This document shows positions 13,290 through 20,547 of a stretch of DNA of 28,515 nt, in pieces (positions within the stretch are counted from its first letter, which is position 1; each line of letters opens with the position of its first letter). Under the pieces are notes generated by a model, which was given only the letters and a program-made list of their open reading frames with translations, was not told the origin of the DNA and searched no databases. The stretch is from a virus. The DNA is taken from positions 1 through 28,515 of IMG/VR virus record IMGVR_UViG_3300034092_000562; one strand, 5' to 3'. Position numbers and translations under genes: made by a program.

Positions 13290-13302
13290 TAATTTATATT
13301 TG
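13272..13302 (+). promoter_or_regulatory. Host-type promoter of the primase-helicase gene (TTG-N20-TATATTTG)
   Basis: TATATTTG at 13295-13302 is an exact TAnnTTTG box, with TTG at 13272-13274 twenty bases upstream. The start codon is only four bases after the box, so the mRNA would be leaderless or nearly so. One iteron lies in the spacer, so binding there should control transcription. Confidence 0.65.
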
Positions 13303-13306
13303 TAAC

Positions 13307-15622
13307 ATGTATAACCCAAAAATATCAGTTTTCAGGAGCTTGTTTAACTCCAAAGAAACACCTTTCACACTTGAGGCAATAGAAGTGTACAATAGAATTA
13401 AGCAAGGTAACCCCGAGCTGATTAGTAAGATTAAGAAACTGCGTGCTGGAGATAGTGAAAGCAAGATGCAACTCATGGCAATCATGTTTAATGGCACATT
13501 CTCTGAACGCAAGGATGATGGACTCATCCAACACTCAGGATTGTGTGTCCTAGACTTTGATAAGTACCCCGATGCTAAGACATTGAAAGCTGAACGGAAC
13601 AGGCTCAAGGAATGCCCCTACGTGTACATGATGTTCACCTCACCCTCAGGGAATGGGCTCAAGGTAGTTATCCGTACACCTGAAAGCAACAAGTTTGAAC
13701 ACAAACGGAGATTTGAAGCTTACAAGGAATACATTAATAGTGATTATTTTGACGTGGCCAATAGCAATGTGAGCAGAGTATGCTTTGAAAGCTATGACCC
13801 TGATGCCTACCTCAATGAGTTCTGCGAGGTGTTCCAAGGTATCACAGAGGATAAGGGCTACCACAAGGCAGAAAAGATAGCAGTGCTCCCCATTGCTAAT
13901 GAGGACCGTATCATTGAGTTAATCATGAAATTTAACCATGGTGTGTTTGAACAGGGCAGGAACAATTGGACCTTTAAGGTAGCCTGCTGCATGGCTGAGT
14001 ATGGGGTAGATCAGTATGCTGCTAAGAATTACCTACTGCAATATGCACAGGAGGACTTTACAGCGAGTGAAATTAACTACACTGTTATCAATGCCTATAA
14101 ATCAAGCAATTTTAACACTAAGTACTTTGAAGATACATACACCGTTAACAAGGTCAAGCTAAAATTAAAGGAGGGCCTTAAGGATGAGGACATCCAAAAA
14201 CAGCTAGGAGTTAGTAGCTCAATCATTGAGTCAGTAAAAGAGGAGGTGCAGAACTCAGATGATGTGTTCTGGCAAGCAGATGGCAAGAAAATTACTATCG
14301 TGCCGCATGACTATGCTAAGTTCCTGCAAAAACATGGCTTTGCTAAGTACTATCCGGAACGGAGCAACAAGCCTACCTATGTGTACATTGAAGAGAATAA
14401 GGTATCTGAGAGCTCAGTGGAGCTAATCAAAGACTTTGTGCTCAAGTATTGCCTAGCTAAGGGTGAACTTGATATCTACAATCACTGTGCTAAGAGTGCT
14501 CAGCTGTTCACCGAGTCACACCTGAACATGCTAGAGTCCATTGATATGCGTATCCTGCAGGATGATCGCTACTCATCCTACATCCCATTCCTTAACGGAG
14601 TGGCAAAGGTATCCAAGGACAAAGTGGAGCTCATGAGCTACATTGATATAGATGGCTACATATGGAGGGAGCAAATCATTAAAAGGAATTATACCCAAAT
14701 CGCGATTCACGATAACAATTTTCAAGATTTTGTACATAAGGTATCAGCCCAGGATGAGCAACGTATCAAAGCAATGGAGTCAACACTTGGCTACCTCATC
14801 CATACATTCAAAGATAAGACGGACCAAAAGGCAATCATCTTTAATGACCAGGAGATTGATGATAACCCCAATGGAGGTAGTGGTAAGAGCTTAATGTTGA
14901 CAGCCATCGGCAATATCCGTAAAATAATCAAGATAGATGGTAAAGCTTACAACCCAAGTAAGAATGACTTTGTATACCAACGTGTTAACATAGATACTCA
15001 AGTCCTTGCATTTGATGATGTTAAGAAACACTTTGACTTTGAGCAGCTGTTCTCACTGATTACTGAGGGCATACCGGTCAACCGAAAGAATAAAGATGAG
15101 ATCTACATTCCATTTGAACGTTCACCTAAGATAGTTATCACTACCAACTATGTGATTAGTGGTGCTGGTACCTCACATGACCGTAGGAGGCATGAAATAG
15201 AGTTCTTTCAGTACTTCAATAGCCAACGTAACCCACAGGATGAGTACGGTAAACTATTATTTGATGAGTGGAATAAGGATGAATGGGCTCACTTTGACAA
15301 CTACATGCTATCTAACCTGCAGATGTACCTCCAGAATGGATTGGTGAGAAGTGTATCCATCAATGCTAATGCTAAGCGTTTCATCCAAAACACCTGTAAG
15401 GAGTTCTATGACTTTGTACATGATGGGAATATCTCATTGGATGTTAGACACTACAACAAAGCATCATTTGAGGCATTCCAAGCAGATACCAATGGTTTCA
15501 AAGACCTAGATAGCAGGAAGTACCTTAAATGGGTGCAAGCCTATGCAAGCTATAAAGGCTATAAATTCACTAAAAACCGAGACCAACATGGTAGGTACTT
15601 TGAACTCACTAAACAAGATTAA
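13307..15622 (+). CDS. Primase-helicase (BT4734-like N-terminus, SF3-type helicase)
   Basis: A 771-residue replication protein. Residues 1-200 resemble the BT4734/VirE N-terminal domain seen in Bacteroidetes primases: GLCVLDFDKY (about 78-87) with acidic residues suited to metal binding, and TSPSGNGLKVVIR (111-123). A middle region of about 200 residues follows. The helicase has Walker A GGSGKS (523-528), Walker B VLAFDDV (566-572) and a sensor PKIVITTNY with Asn614, as in superfamily 3 / D5-type phage helicases. It would unwind the origin and prime synthesis, with the host supplying the polymerase. It is the first gene after the iterons and is driven by its own host-type promoter. Confidence 0.8.
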   Translation: MYNPKISVFRSLFNSKETPFTLEAIEVYNRIKQGNPELISKIKKLRAGDSESKMQLMAIMFNGTFSERKDDGLIQHSGLCVLDFDKYPDAKTLKAERNRLKECPYVYMMFTSPSGNGLKVVIRTPESNKFEHKRRFEAYKEYINSDYFDVANSNVSRVCFESYDPDAYLNEFCEVFQGITEDKGYHKAEKIAVLPIANEDRIIELIMKFNHGVFEQGRNNWTFKVACCMAEYGVDQYAAKNYLLQYAQEDFTASEINYTVINAYKSSNFNTKYFEDTYTVNKVKLKLKEGLKDEDIQKQLGVSSSIIESVKEEVQNSDDVFWQADGKKITIVPHDYAKFLQKHGFAKYYPERSNKPTYVYIEENKVSESSVELIKDFVLKYCLAKGELDIYNHCAKSAQLFTESHLNMLESIDMRILQDDRYSSYIPFLNGVAKVSKDKVELMSYIDIDGYIWREQIIKRNYTQIAIHDNNFQDFVHKVSAQDEQRIKAMESTLGYLIHTFKDKTDQKAIIFNDQEIDDNPNGGSGKSLMLTAIGNIRKIIKIDGKAYNPSKNDFVYQRVNIDTQVLAFDDVKKHFDFEQLFSLITEGIPVNRKNKDEIYIPFERSPKIVITTNYVISGAGTSHDRRRHEIEFFQYFNSQRNPQDEYGKLLFDEWNKDEWAHFDNYMLSNLQMYLQNGLVRSVSINANAKRFIQNTCKEFYDFVHDGNISLDVRHYNKASFEAFQADTNGFKDLDSRKYLKWVQAYASYKGYKFTKNRDQHGRYFELTKQD

Positions 15623-15624
15623 TC

Positions 15625-16251
15625 ATGATACAGATAACAAACGAAGATAACATGGAGCTCATGGCTAGGTATCCCGACAAGTATTTTGACTTGGCTATAG
15701 TTGACCCTCCGTATGGTATTAATATGGGTATGGGTCACAAAGGAAGTGAAAAAAGAGGTGATAAAAATAAATATAAAACATTTGCTGGAGGTGATAATTC
15801 AATACCTACAAAAGAATATTTTAATGAATTATTTAGAGTTTCAAAAAATCAAATTATTTGGGGTGCAAATTATATGACTGAATTTTTAGAGCCAAAAGCA
15901 AGTTGGATAATTTGGGATAAAAAACAACCTGAAGATTTTAGTATGGCAATGGCTGAGTTAGCTTGGAGTTCTTTTGGAAGTCCTATGAAAATTTATCAAA
16001 AACGTGTAGTTGGTGCAGATGATGTTCGTGTACACCCAACACAAAAACCCGTAGCACTTTACAAATGGATTCTCGACAAATACGCAAAGCAAGGCGACAA
16101 GATACTTGACACCCATCTAGGCTCAGGAAGTATAGCAATAGCGTGCCACGATTATAAATTTGACCTTACAGCGTGCGAGCTTGATAAAGAATACTTTGAC
16201 AAGGCTATGGAAAGATTAAATAACCACATGGCACAACAAAAACTATTCTAA
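15625..16251 (+). CDS. DNA methyltransferase, N6-adenine/N4-cytosine type (beta class)
   Basis: A 208-residue enzyme that would transfer a methyl group from SAM to DNA. The catalytic motif DPPYG (27-31) comes before the SAM-binding motif DTHLGSGSIA (162-171), and HPTQKP (137-142) lies just before it; this order is the beta class. With about 85 residues between the catalytic motif and the conserved C-terminal block, the recognition part is small. There is no restriction gene beside it, so it is an orphan enzyme that may protect phage DNA from host restriction. Bases about 15718-16035 are much richer in A+T than either flank, which suggests replacement of the central part. Confidence 0.85.
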   Translation: MIQITNEDNMELMARYPDKYFDLAIVDPPYGINMGMGHKGSEKRGDKNKYKTFAGGDNSIPTKEYFNELFRVSKNQIIWGANYMTEFLEPKASWIIWDKKQPEDFSMAMAELAWSSFGSPMKIYQKRVVGADDVRVHPTQKPVALYKWILDKYAKQGDKILDTHLGSGSIAIACHDYKFDLTACELDKEYFDKAMERLNNHMAQQKLF

Positions 16252-16709
16252 TGAAAAAAGAATACAAGGCACTGCTTCATGAGCTGAAGCTTCAACGCTA
16301 TGCGATTACTCACCCTAATTACCCACAAGATTATATACCTAAGACTATGTACAAAGACTCAACAGCAAACGGATTGACCAAGGCAATCTGCGATTTTATT
16401 AACTACCAAGGATATCAGGCTGAACGCATTAACACAATGGGTACAGCAAGAGAAAAAAAGACCACAGCAGGCAAGGTCATTGGTGTTACCTGGACTAAGG
16501 GCACATCTACAGCAGGGAGTGCCGATATATCTGCTACCATTAAAGGTAGGTCAGTTAAGATTGAGGTCAAGATAGGTAAGGATAGGCAGTCAGAGGCTCA
16601 GAAGAGATACCAGGAGAACATTGAAAAAGCAGGAGGTACCTATTACATCGCTAGAAATTTTGATGATTTTGTAGAATTTTTTAATGATTTTGTAAATAAG
16701 TGCAATTAA
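16251..16709 (+). CDS. VRR-NUC / PD-(D/E)XK nuclease-like protein
   Basis: A 152-residue protein. The core GSADISATIKGRSVKIEVKI carries Asp92 and the Glu105-x-Lys107 pair, followed by a QSEAQKRYQENIEKAGG helix; this is the pattern of VRR-NUC and Holliday-junction-resolvase-like nucleases. It may resolve branched replication or recombination intermediates, which fits the ERF and exonuclease genes that follow. It overlaps the methyltransferase stop by one base (TAATG). A type II restriction partner for the methyltransferase is an alternative, but the family resemblance favours a resolvase. Confidence 0.65.
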   Translation: MKKEYKALLHELKLQRYAITHPNYPQDYIPKTMYKDSTANGLTKAICDFINYQGYQAERINTMGTAREKKTTAGKVIGVTWTKGTSTAGSADISATIKGRSVKIEVKIGKDRQSEAQKRYQENIEKAGGTYYIARNFDDFVEFFNDFVNKCN

Positions 16710-16721
16710 TTTGTATATTTG
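16689..16721 (+). promoter_or_regulatory. Host-type promoter of the recombination operon (TTTG-N21-TATATTTG)
   Basis: TTTG at 16689-16692 and TATATTTG at 16714-16721, spacer 21 bases, followed by a leader of about 20 bases ending in the A-rich CTTAAAATT before ATG 16745. Confidence 0.7.
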
Positions 16722-16744
16722 TAGAAATTTAATACCTTAAAATT

Positions 16745-17287
16745 ATGGCAACAGTAAGAAAACAAGCAGCTGAGCAAACAGCACCTGAGGTGGTTACCCT
16801 CAACATCTACCAAAAACTGCATCTAGCTAAGCAGTCAATGGGTAAGGTCATTAAGAATGCGACCAACCCACATTTCAAGCGTTCATACGCTGATATTAAC
16901 AGCATCATTGAGACGGTAGAGCCTATCCTATTAGACTGTGGATTGCTACTATTGCAACCCGTAAGAGGTGGTAAAGTGTTCACTGAGATAATTGACATTG
17001 AAACAGGAGATAGTTTAGAAAGTTCATTAGAATTACCTGCTATTATAGATCCTCAGAAATTACTTAGCTGCATAACTTACTACCGTAGAGGAACATTAGT
17101 TAGCTTATTATCTTTGCAGGCCATTGATGATGATGGTGAGACTGCATCTAGAGCACCCAAGGCAAAGCCTACATTAGATGGGGAGAGATGGGATAAGGCA
17201 CTTGGTGCTGTGAAAGCAGGTAAGTTCACACCTGAGCAGATTAAAGAGATGTACAACCTAACAAAAGAACAGGAGGCACAGCTATGA
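16745..17287 (+). CDS. ERF-family single-strand annealing protein
   Basis: A 180-residue recombinase. The N-terminal block NIYQKLHLAKQSMGKVIKNA, the SYADINSIIETVEPILLDCG stretch and the block DPQKLLSCITYYRRGTLVSL with IDDDGETA are typical of the ERF superfamily. It would anneal complementary single strands produced by the exonuclease encoded next. The C-terminal 40 residues are charged and less conserved. It starts its own transcription unit behind a host-type promoter and overlaps the exonuclease gene by four bases (ATGA), an arrangement seen in lambda Red-like pairs. It is slightly shorter than the P22 ERF (about 204 residues). Confidence 0.85.
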   Translation: MATVRKQAAEQTAPEVVTLNIYQKLHLAKQSMGKVIKNATNPHFKRSYADINSIIETVEPILLDCGLLLLQPVRGGKVFTEIIDIETGDSLESSLELPAIIDPQKLLSCITYYRRGTLVSLLSLQAIDDDGETASRAPKAKPTLDGERWDKALGAVKAGKFTPEQIKEMYNLTKEQEAQL

Positions 17288-17907
17288 AATTTAGAGCATC
17301 ATCATTAGGAAAATTAATGACCTCCTCCCGTACTAAGGGGGAGGCATTGAGCCAAACAGCTAAGAGCTATATCATCCAGAAAGCCAAAGAGGATTTCTTT
17401 GAGTACAGGAGTGAGCTCAACAGCAAGTATATCACCAAAGGACTAGCACAGGAACAGGACAGTATTAATCTGCTTAACCTGGTTAGGCTAGAGGATTATA
17501 AAAAGAATGAGGAGAGGGTAGAGAATGAGTGGTTATCCGGATGCTGTGATATCATCACTGATACATCCATCATAGATATTAAGACCTCGTGGTCCTTAGA
17601 TACATTCCCTGCTACTACATACGAGCTAAAGGACCTATCCGACTATGAATGGCAGGGAAGGGCTTACATGTGGTTATATGACATGCCTAAATTTGAGCTG
17701 TGCTATGTAATGGTAACTACTGCACCTGAACTATTGTGGGAGTATGAGAATGGAGCACTGCACTATGTGGAGCACATTGCACCTGAGAAGCGTATAACAT
17801 CCATTACCTTTGCAAGAGATAAGGAGATAGAGATACAGATGGCAGAGAGGTTAATCCTAGCTACTGAATTTTATAACGAAGTTATTAATCAATTAAACAA
17901 TAAATAA
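17284..17907 (+). CDS. YqaJ / lambda-exonuclease-like recombination nuclease
   Basis: A 207-residue nuclease of the PD-(D/E)XK group. Seen are KGLAQEQDSINLLN (Glu57), the core LSGCCDIITDTSIIDIKTSW (Asp89, Asp98-x-Lys100) and YEWQGRAYMWLYD, matching the motif order of YqaJ-type exonucleases. It would resect double-strand ends 5' to 3' to give the single strands for the ERF protein encoded just before it, with a 4-base overlap. The pair is a two-component recombination system that could also make concatemers for packaging. Confidence 0.8.
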   Translation: MKFRASSLGKLMTSSRTKGEALSQTAKSYIIQKAKEDFFEYRSELNSKYITKGLAQEQDSINLLNLVRLEDYKKNEERVENEWLSGCCDIITDTSIIDIKTSWSLDTFPATTYELKDLSDYEWQGRAYMWLYDMPKFELCYVMVTTAPELLWEYENGALHYVEHIAPEKRITSITFARDKEIEIQMAERLILATEFYNEVINQLNNK

Positions 17908-17908
17908 G

Positions 17909-18106
17909 ATGACTAGAGAAGAATTTTTTGAGGCAGCAGTAATAGCTGCCATGCAAGGCCTACTAGCTGCATCAGGACACTACCGGGATGAGCTGATTAA
18001 AAACCCATGTGAGTATGTGGCTAATGCTGCAAGGCAATACGCTGATGAGCTCACTGAGCAATTATATGGTCCTGAGTTACCGGTGATTAAAGAACGTTTA
18101 TTTTAA
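17909..18106 (+). CDS. Small conserved hypothetical protein (65 aa)
   Basis: A helical protein (MTREEFFEAAVIAAMQGLLA...) with a pattern AANAARQYADELTEQL. I recall such short proteins in Bacteroidetes phage and prophage replication regions without function. It lies one base after the exonuclease stop. It has no membrane span or metal motif. Confidence 0.6.
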   Translation: MTREEFFEAAVIAAMQGLLAASGHYRDELIKNPCEYVANAARQYADELTEQLYGPELPVIKERLF

Positions 18107-18139
18107 GCCAAAACTGGTATTTTTTAATCACATTTGGCT
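18106..18139. repeat. Inverted repeat AGCCAAA-N20-TTTGGCT
   Basis: A perfect 7-base inverted repeat in the 55-base gap between genes, starting at the last base of the TAA stop. The loop contains a T-run. It could be a weak attenuator or mRNA-stability stem; it lacks the GC-rich stem and following T-run of a standard terminator. Confidence 0.35.
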
Positions 18140-18161
18140 GATTTAACGAAAACTATAAACT

Positions 18162-18383
18162 ATGAAAGCAACACTAGAATTTCTACTCCCTGAGGACCAG
18201 GCAGAGCACTACTGTGCCATCAAAGGCCAGGATATGCTTAATGTACTATGGGAGCTCAAAGCAGAGCTCCGTAGTATGCTAAAGTATGGAGACCTACCTG
18301 ATGCACAATATGAGATAGTGGAGAAAATACAGGACTTCCTAATCAGTAGCCTAAATGATAACGAAGTAAACCTAGACAAATGA
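18162..18383 (+). CDS. Conserved hypothetical phage protein (73 aa)
   Basis: The product (MKATLEFLLPEDQAEHYCAI...) has the pattern FxLPEDQ, then VLWELKAELRSMLKYG, which I recall from many phages of Bacteroidetes and other hosts. The function is not known. It is helical, acidic and soluble. It is in the replication/recombination operon and shares ATGA with the next gene. Confidence 0.65.
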   Translation: MKATLEFLLPEDQAEHYCAIKGQDMLNVLWELKAELRSMLKYGDLPDAQYEIVEKIQDFLISSLNDNEVNLDK

Positions 18384-18628
18384 GATACCCTATTATTTTC
18401 TTATCAGCTCTAGTCATAGAGATATGCTCTACATTCTACATTAGATTTGTGTCCGAAGGCAATGCACCTGGTATGATATTCTTCGCAGCTATTGGGCCAT
18501 TCTTAGGGCTCCCATTCCTAGCTTACATGATTGAGGCTACTAATTGGAGTGAGAGGATATTCAATGCAGTTGCACTATCTTTCGGGTACATAGTAGGAAC
18601 AATAATCGTAATAACTTTAATACAATGA
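18380..18628 (+). CDS. Small membrane protein (82 aa)
   Basis: Two to three predicted membrane spans (about 3-22, 30-50 and 60-81) with few charges between them. No motif is recognised. It is coupled by ATGA on both sides to neighbouring genes. Early membrane proteins of this type can act in superinfection exclusion or membrane attachment of replication, but the sequence gives no direct sign. Confidence 0.55.
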   Translation: MRYPIIFLSALVIEICSTFYIRFVSEGNAPGMIFFAAIGPFLGLPFLAYMIEATNWSERIFNAVALSFGYIVGTIIVITLIQ

Positions 18629-18720
18629 TTATTTTAGCATCAATTTTACTAGCTCCTGCAATAGTGTGGGGGTGGATTTCAACAATAAACTATATCAAAT
18701 ACATAAACAACCATGAGTAA
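18625..18720 (+). CDS. Tiny membrane protein (31 aa)
   Basis: ATG 18625 overlaps the previous stop (ATGA) and its TAA overlaps the next start at 18713 by eight bases. The product (MIILASILLAPAIVWGWIST...) is one predicted membrane span with a short polar end. The overlaps support it; its function is unknown. Confidence 0.45.
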   Translation: MIILASILLAPAIVWGWISTINYIKYINNHE

Positions 18721-19069
18721 ATTCAAAGGAGAGGTGGTATTCGTTACCCCAACAACGTCTGTATCAGACAAATTTAAGAAAAGAGAAGTAACCCTGAAGT
18801 CACAGGATGAGTACCCTCAGTATGTTACGTTCCAATTAACCCAGGACAAATGCGATCTAGCAAACAACCTTAAAACAGGTGAGGTAGTAGAGGTTAGTTA
18901 TAACCTAAGAGGCCGCAGATGGGAGGCACAGGATGGTACCATTAAGTACTTTAACTCTATTGAGGCATGGACCATGAGTCTGAGTTCAAAGGTAGAGAAT
19001 AGTGCTGTTGATAAATTAAGAAAAACTTTTGATACTACAGATGAGAGCACTGACGATTTACCTTTCTGA
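18713..19069 (+). CDS. DUF3127 OB-fold protein, probable ssDNA-binding protein
   Basis: A 118-residue protein. The N-terminal 85 residues follow the DUF3127 pattern found in Bacteroidetes (GEVVFVTPT, REVTLKSQDEYPQYVTFQL, KTGEVVEVSYNLRGRRWE), an OB-fold related to SSB. After a flexible linker it ends in DDLPF (114-118), which matches the acidic C-terminal tip of bacterial SSB (DDIPF type) that recruits replication and repair proteins. It would coat single strands made by helicase and exonuclease. The tip is strong support for an SSB role. The gene overlaps its neighbours on both sides. Confidence 0.75.
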   Translation: MSKFKGEVVFVTPTTSVSDKFKKREVTLKSQDEYPQYVTFQLTQDKCDLANNLKTGEVVEVSYNLRGRRWEAQDGTIKYFNSIEAWTMSLSSKVENSAVDKLRKTFDTTDESTDDLPF

Positions 19070-19277
19070 GGACCAACAGCTATCTGATTGGATGCGTAGA
19101 GAGATACGTGGCAAGCTATCCAAGAGATATAAACTAACCCATCTATCTGAGGATATGGGGGTAAACTATGCTAAGCTATACCGCTTCATGCAGGGCAGAA
19201 ATGTAACCACTGAGATATATGATAGCTTTTTTAGAGTATATTTGTCCAAATGGAACTCTTACTTATCATACCTATAG
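19041..19277 (+). CDS. Helix-turn-helix protein (78 aa), putative regulator
   Basis: ATG 19041 is chosen over a TTG at 19029. The product has a helix-turn-helix pattern at about residues 26-58 (LSKRYKLTHLSEDMGVNYAK followed by LYRFMQGR), similar to Cro/XRE-type domains in which a basic residue set contacts DNA. It overlaps the SSB-like gene by 29 bases and the next gene by 28. As the only clear small HTH protein in the genome, it is a candidate ligand for the palindromes at 10692-10741. That link is inference. Confidence 0.55.
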   Translation: MRALTIYLSEDQQLSDWMRREIRGKLSKRYKLTHLSEDMGVNYAKLYRFMQGRNVTTEIYDSFFRVYLSKWNSYLSYL

Positions 19278-19498
19278 CTTGGTGGTGGTGCAATTTTGAA
19301 CCACTGCAGGCAACTATTACTAGGATTTACATGTCCTTTATACCTGGCACATGGGCCATACAACTACTAGATGCATTGAGCTGTAGTAAGTGTGTGGCCT
19401 TTTGGCTTACATTGGCATGGCATCAGGATTTTATCCTAGCATGTCAGGCAGCACTGGGTGCATACATTTTAGAATTATGTTTGAACAAACTGACATAG
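19250..19498 (+). CDS. Small membrane protein with CxxC motif (82 aa)
   Basis: The product (MELLLIIPIAWWWCNFEPLQ...) has two or three hydrophobic segments and an internal LSCSKCVAFWLTL stretch. A Cys-x-x-Cys followed by an aromatic/Trp pair recalls DUF1360-type membrane proteins. The function is unknown. It is inside the early/middle operon and overlaps neighbours at both ends. Confidence 0.55.
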   Translation: MELLLIIPIAWWWCNFEPLQATITRIYMSFIPGTWAIQLLDALSCSKCVAFWLTLAWHQDFILACQAALGAYILELCLNKLT

Positions 19499-19695
19499 AG
19501 ATAGTAGATAAGATTGATGCACAATCGGATGCTGTAAAGTACTCCAAGCACTCATGTGTGCAGCTCTACAAGATACGGGTCAAGTATGATGGCCCACAGC
19601 CAAGGGAATGCTTCTGTGCATCGGTTAGGCGAAAGGTATGGTACAAAGATTTTATGGTATGGTATGAAAAAGCTCTTAGACAAGTACATCAATAA
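19477..19695 (+). CDS. Hypothetical protein (72 aa)
   Basis: The frame opens at 19390, but the ATG at 19477 (MFEQTDIEIVDKI...) avoids a long overlap with the membrane protein gene and gives a protein-like start. The middle PRECFCASVRRKVWYKDFMVWYE is basic and aromatic with two Cys, as in small DNA- or RNA-binding phage proteins. It overlaps the sigma-like gene by 32 bases. I do not recognise the family. Confidence 0.55.
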   Translation: MFEQTDIEIVDKIDAQSDAVKYSKHSCVQLYKIRVKYDGPQPRECFCASVRRKVWYKDFMVWYEKALRQVHQ

Positions 19696-20209
19696 CCACT
19701 ACCATGAGGTAAGGGCTTACACGCTGTACTTTCTAACTAAGCTAGGGAGTAAGATTGAGGCAGATACGGTAATAAACAACAGTTACCTGCATGTGCTAAC
19801 CATTAATGAGGATGCAGATACTGAAGACCAGGTGAAAAGTTACCTGCTCAATACCATCAAATATCAGATACTATGGAACACATCTTTGAGCCATAGGGAT
19901 GATAGGATAACTTCAATGGAATATAAGCCCAGCGAGCAGGTAGATGATGAGCAGGACCTACGAGATAAGATATTGGAGGATAAGATATACAGCACTCATA
20001 AGGGGATGATTGAGATATACAGATCACAAATAAGTGATAACGTGCATAGGATAGTATTTGAGGCATACATAGACAAAGGATATACTACAGCTAGAGGCAT
20101 GGCTAAGTACTTTGGTATACCGGTTACCTCAGCTCACTACCTGATAACTGAAATTAAACAAAATTTGCGTAACTTACAATATAGGTATGAGACTATCTCA
20201 AATAATTAG
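19664..20209 (+). CDS. Sigma-factor-like protein (ECF-type, regions 2 and 4)
   Basis: ATG 19664 (MKKLLDKYINNHYHEVRAYT) is chosen because the upstream extension to 19556 lies wholly in another gene's frame. The 181-residue product has a region 2-like helical part (about 5-75, with ADTVINNSYLHVLTI and a VKSYLLNTIKYQIL stretch) and, after an acidic linker, a region 4-like HTH (about 125-172: VFEAYIDKGYTTARGMAKYF, then GIPVTSAHYLITEIKQNLR). This two-domain layout is that of ECF sigma factors. It would direct host RNA polymerase to phage promoters. It is the last gene before the late units, and late element copy 4 lies in its 3' end. Similarity is by pattern only. Confidence 0.6.
   Translation: MKKLLDKYINNHYHEVRAYTLYFLTKLGSKIEADTVINNSYLHVLTINEDADTEDQVKSYLLNTIKYQILWNTSLSHRDDRITSMEYKPSEQVDDEQDLRDKILEDKIYSTHKGMIEIYRSQISDNVHRIVFEAYIDKGYTTARGMAKYFGIPVTSAHYLITEIKQNLRNLQYRYETISNN
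20157..20186 (+). promoter_or_regulatory. Late promoter-like element, copy 4 (AACA-N16-CAATATAGGT)
   Basis: AACA at 20157-20160 and CAATATAGGT at 20177-20186 (one mismatch), abutting ATG 20187. It lies inside the 3' end of the sigma-like gene and would start the packaging unit (small membrane protein, terminase genes). Confidence 0.55.
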
Positions 20210-20363
20210 CATACTAGCTACATTCACTGCATTAACAGGTGCGTTCTTTCTAGTCAGGGAGAACACTGCAATGGCAATGAAAGCTTTTGGGATATGGGTA
20301 GTACTTTATTACGCATGGTTATTTATAGAACAATACGAATATGACAAAGAAAGTAAAGAGTGA
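20187..20363 (+). CDS. Small membrane protein (58 aa)
   Basis: Starts right after the late element and overlaps the sigma-like stop. The product (MRLSQIISILATFTALTGAF...) has two predicted membrane spans (about 5-23 and 33-48) and a charged end (EQYEYDKESKE). Its stop lies inside the next gene. Function unknown; a packaging- or lysis-related role is possible from position only. Confidence 0.55.
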   Translation: MRLSQIISILATFTALTGAFFLVRENTAMAMKAFGIWVVLYYAWLFIEQYEYDKESKE

Positions 20364-20547
20364 GTATATCGGTAAGTATATTACCGTATATCTAAATGGG
20401 AGAGAGGTATCTTTCACCATTGCTGAAGAGACAGCTAATGAGGCTGAGTTCTGGATTGAGAAAGGTATAGGCCATATCTTTGAGGAGTCTGAGCCTAAGA
20501 GTAAGAAATTCAAAGGGGTAGAGCCTGATGCCAACACCGAAGCCTAG
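20341..20547 (+). CDS. Conserved hypothetical phage protein (68 aa)
   Basis: The pattern KYITVYLNGREVSFTIAEET, then AEFWIEKGIGHIFEE, is one I recall from short Bacteroidetes phage proteins close to terminase genes. A predicted beta-hairpin plus helix, then a charged tail. The function is unknown. It overlaps the genes on both sides by about 20 bases. Confidence 0.6.
   Translation: MTKKVKSEYIGKYITVYLNGREVSFTIAEETANEAEFWIEKGIGHIFEESEPKSKKFKGVEPDANTEA

Noticed and set aside
13294-13608. Minus-strand open frame of 104 residues at the start of the primase gene
   Set aside because: Fully antisense to the conserved N-terminal domain of the primase and without a promoter-like box.
15625-16709. Methyltransferase and following nuclease as a restriction-modification pair
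   Set aside because: The nuclease has the VRR-NUC/resolvase pattern and stands with recombination genes; no specificity subunit or type II enzyme pattern is seen.
19390-19476. N-terminal extension of the 72-residue protein
   Set aside because: It lies in another frame of the small membrane protein gene; the ATG at 19477 is the simpler start.
19556-19663. N-terminal extension of the sigma-like protein
   Set aside because: The extension is fully covered by the preceding gene and is low in protein-like character; the ATG at 19664 fits the domain start.
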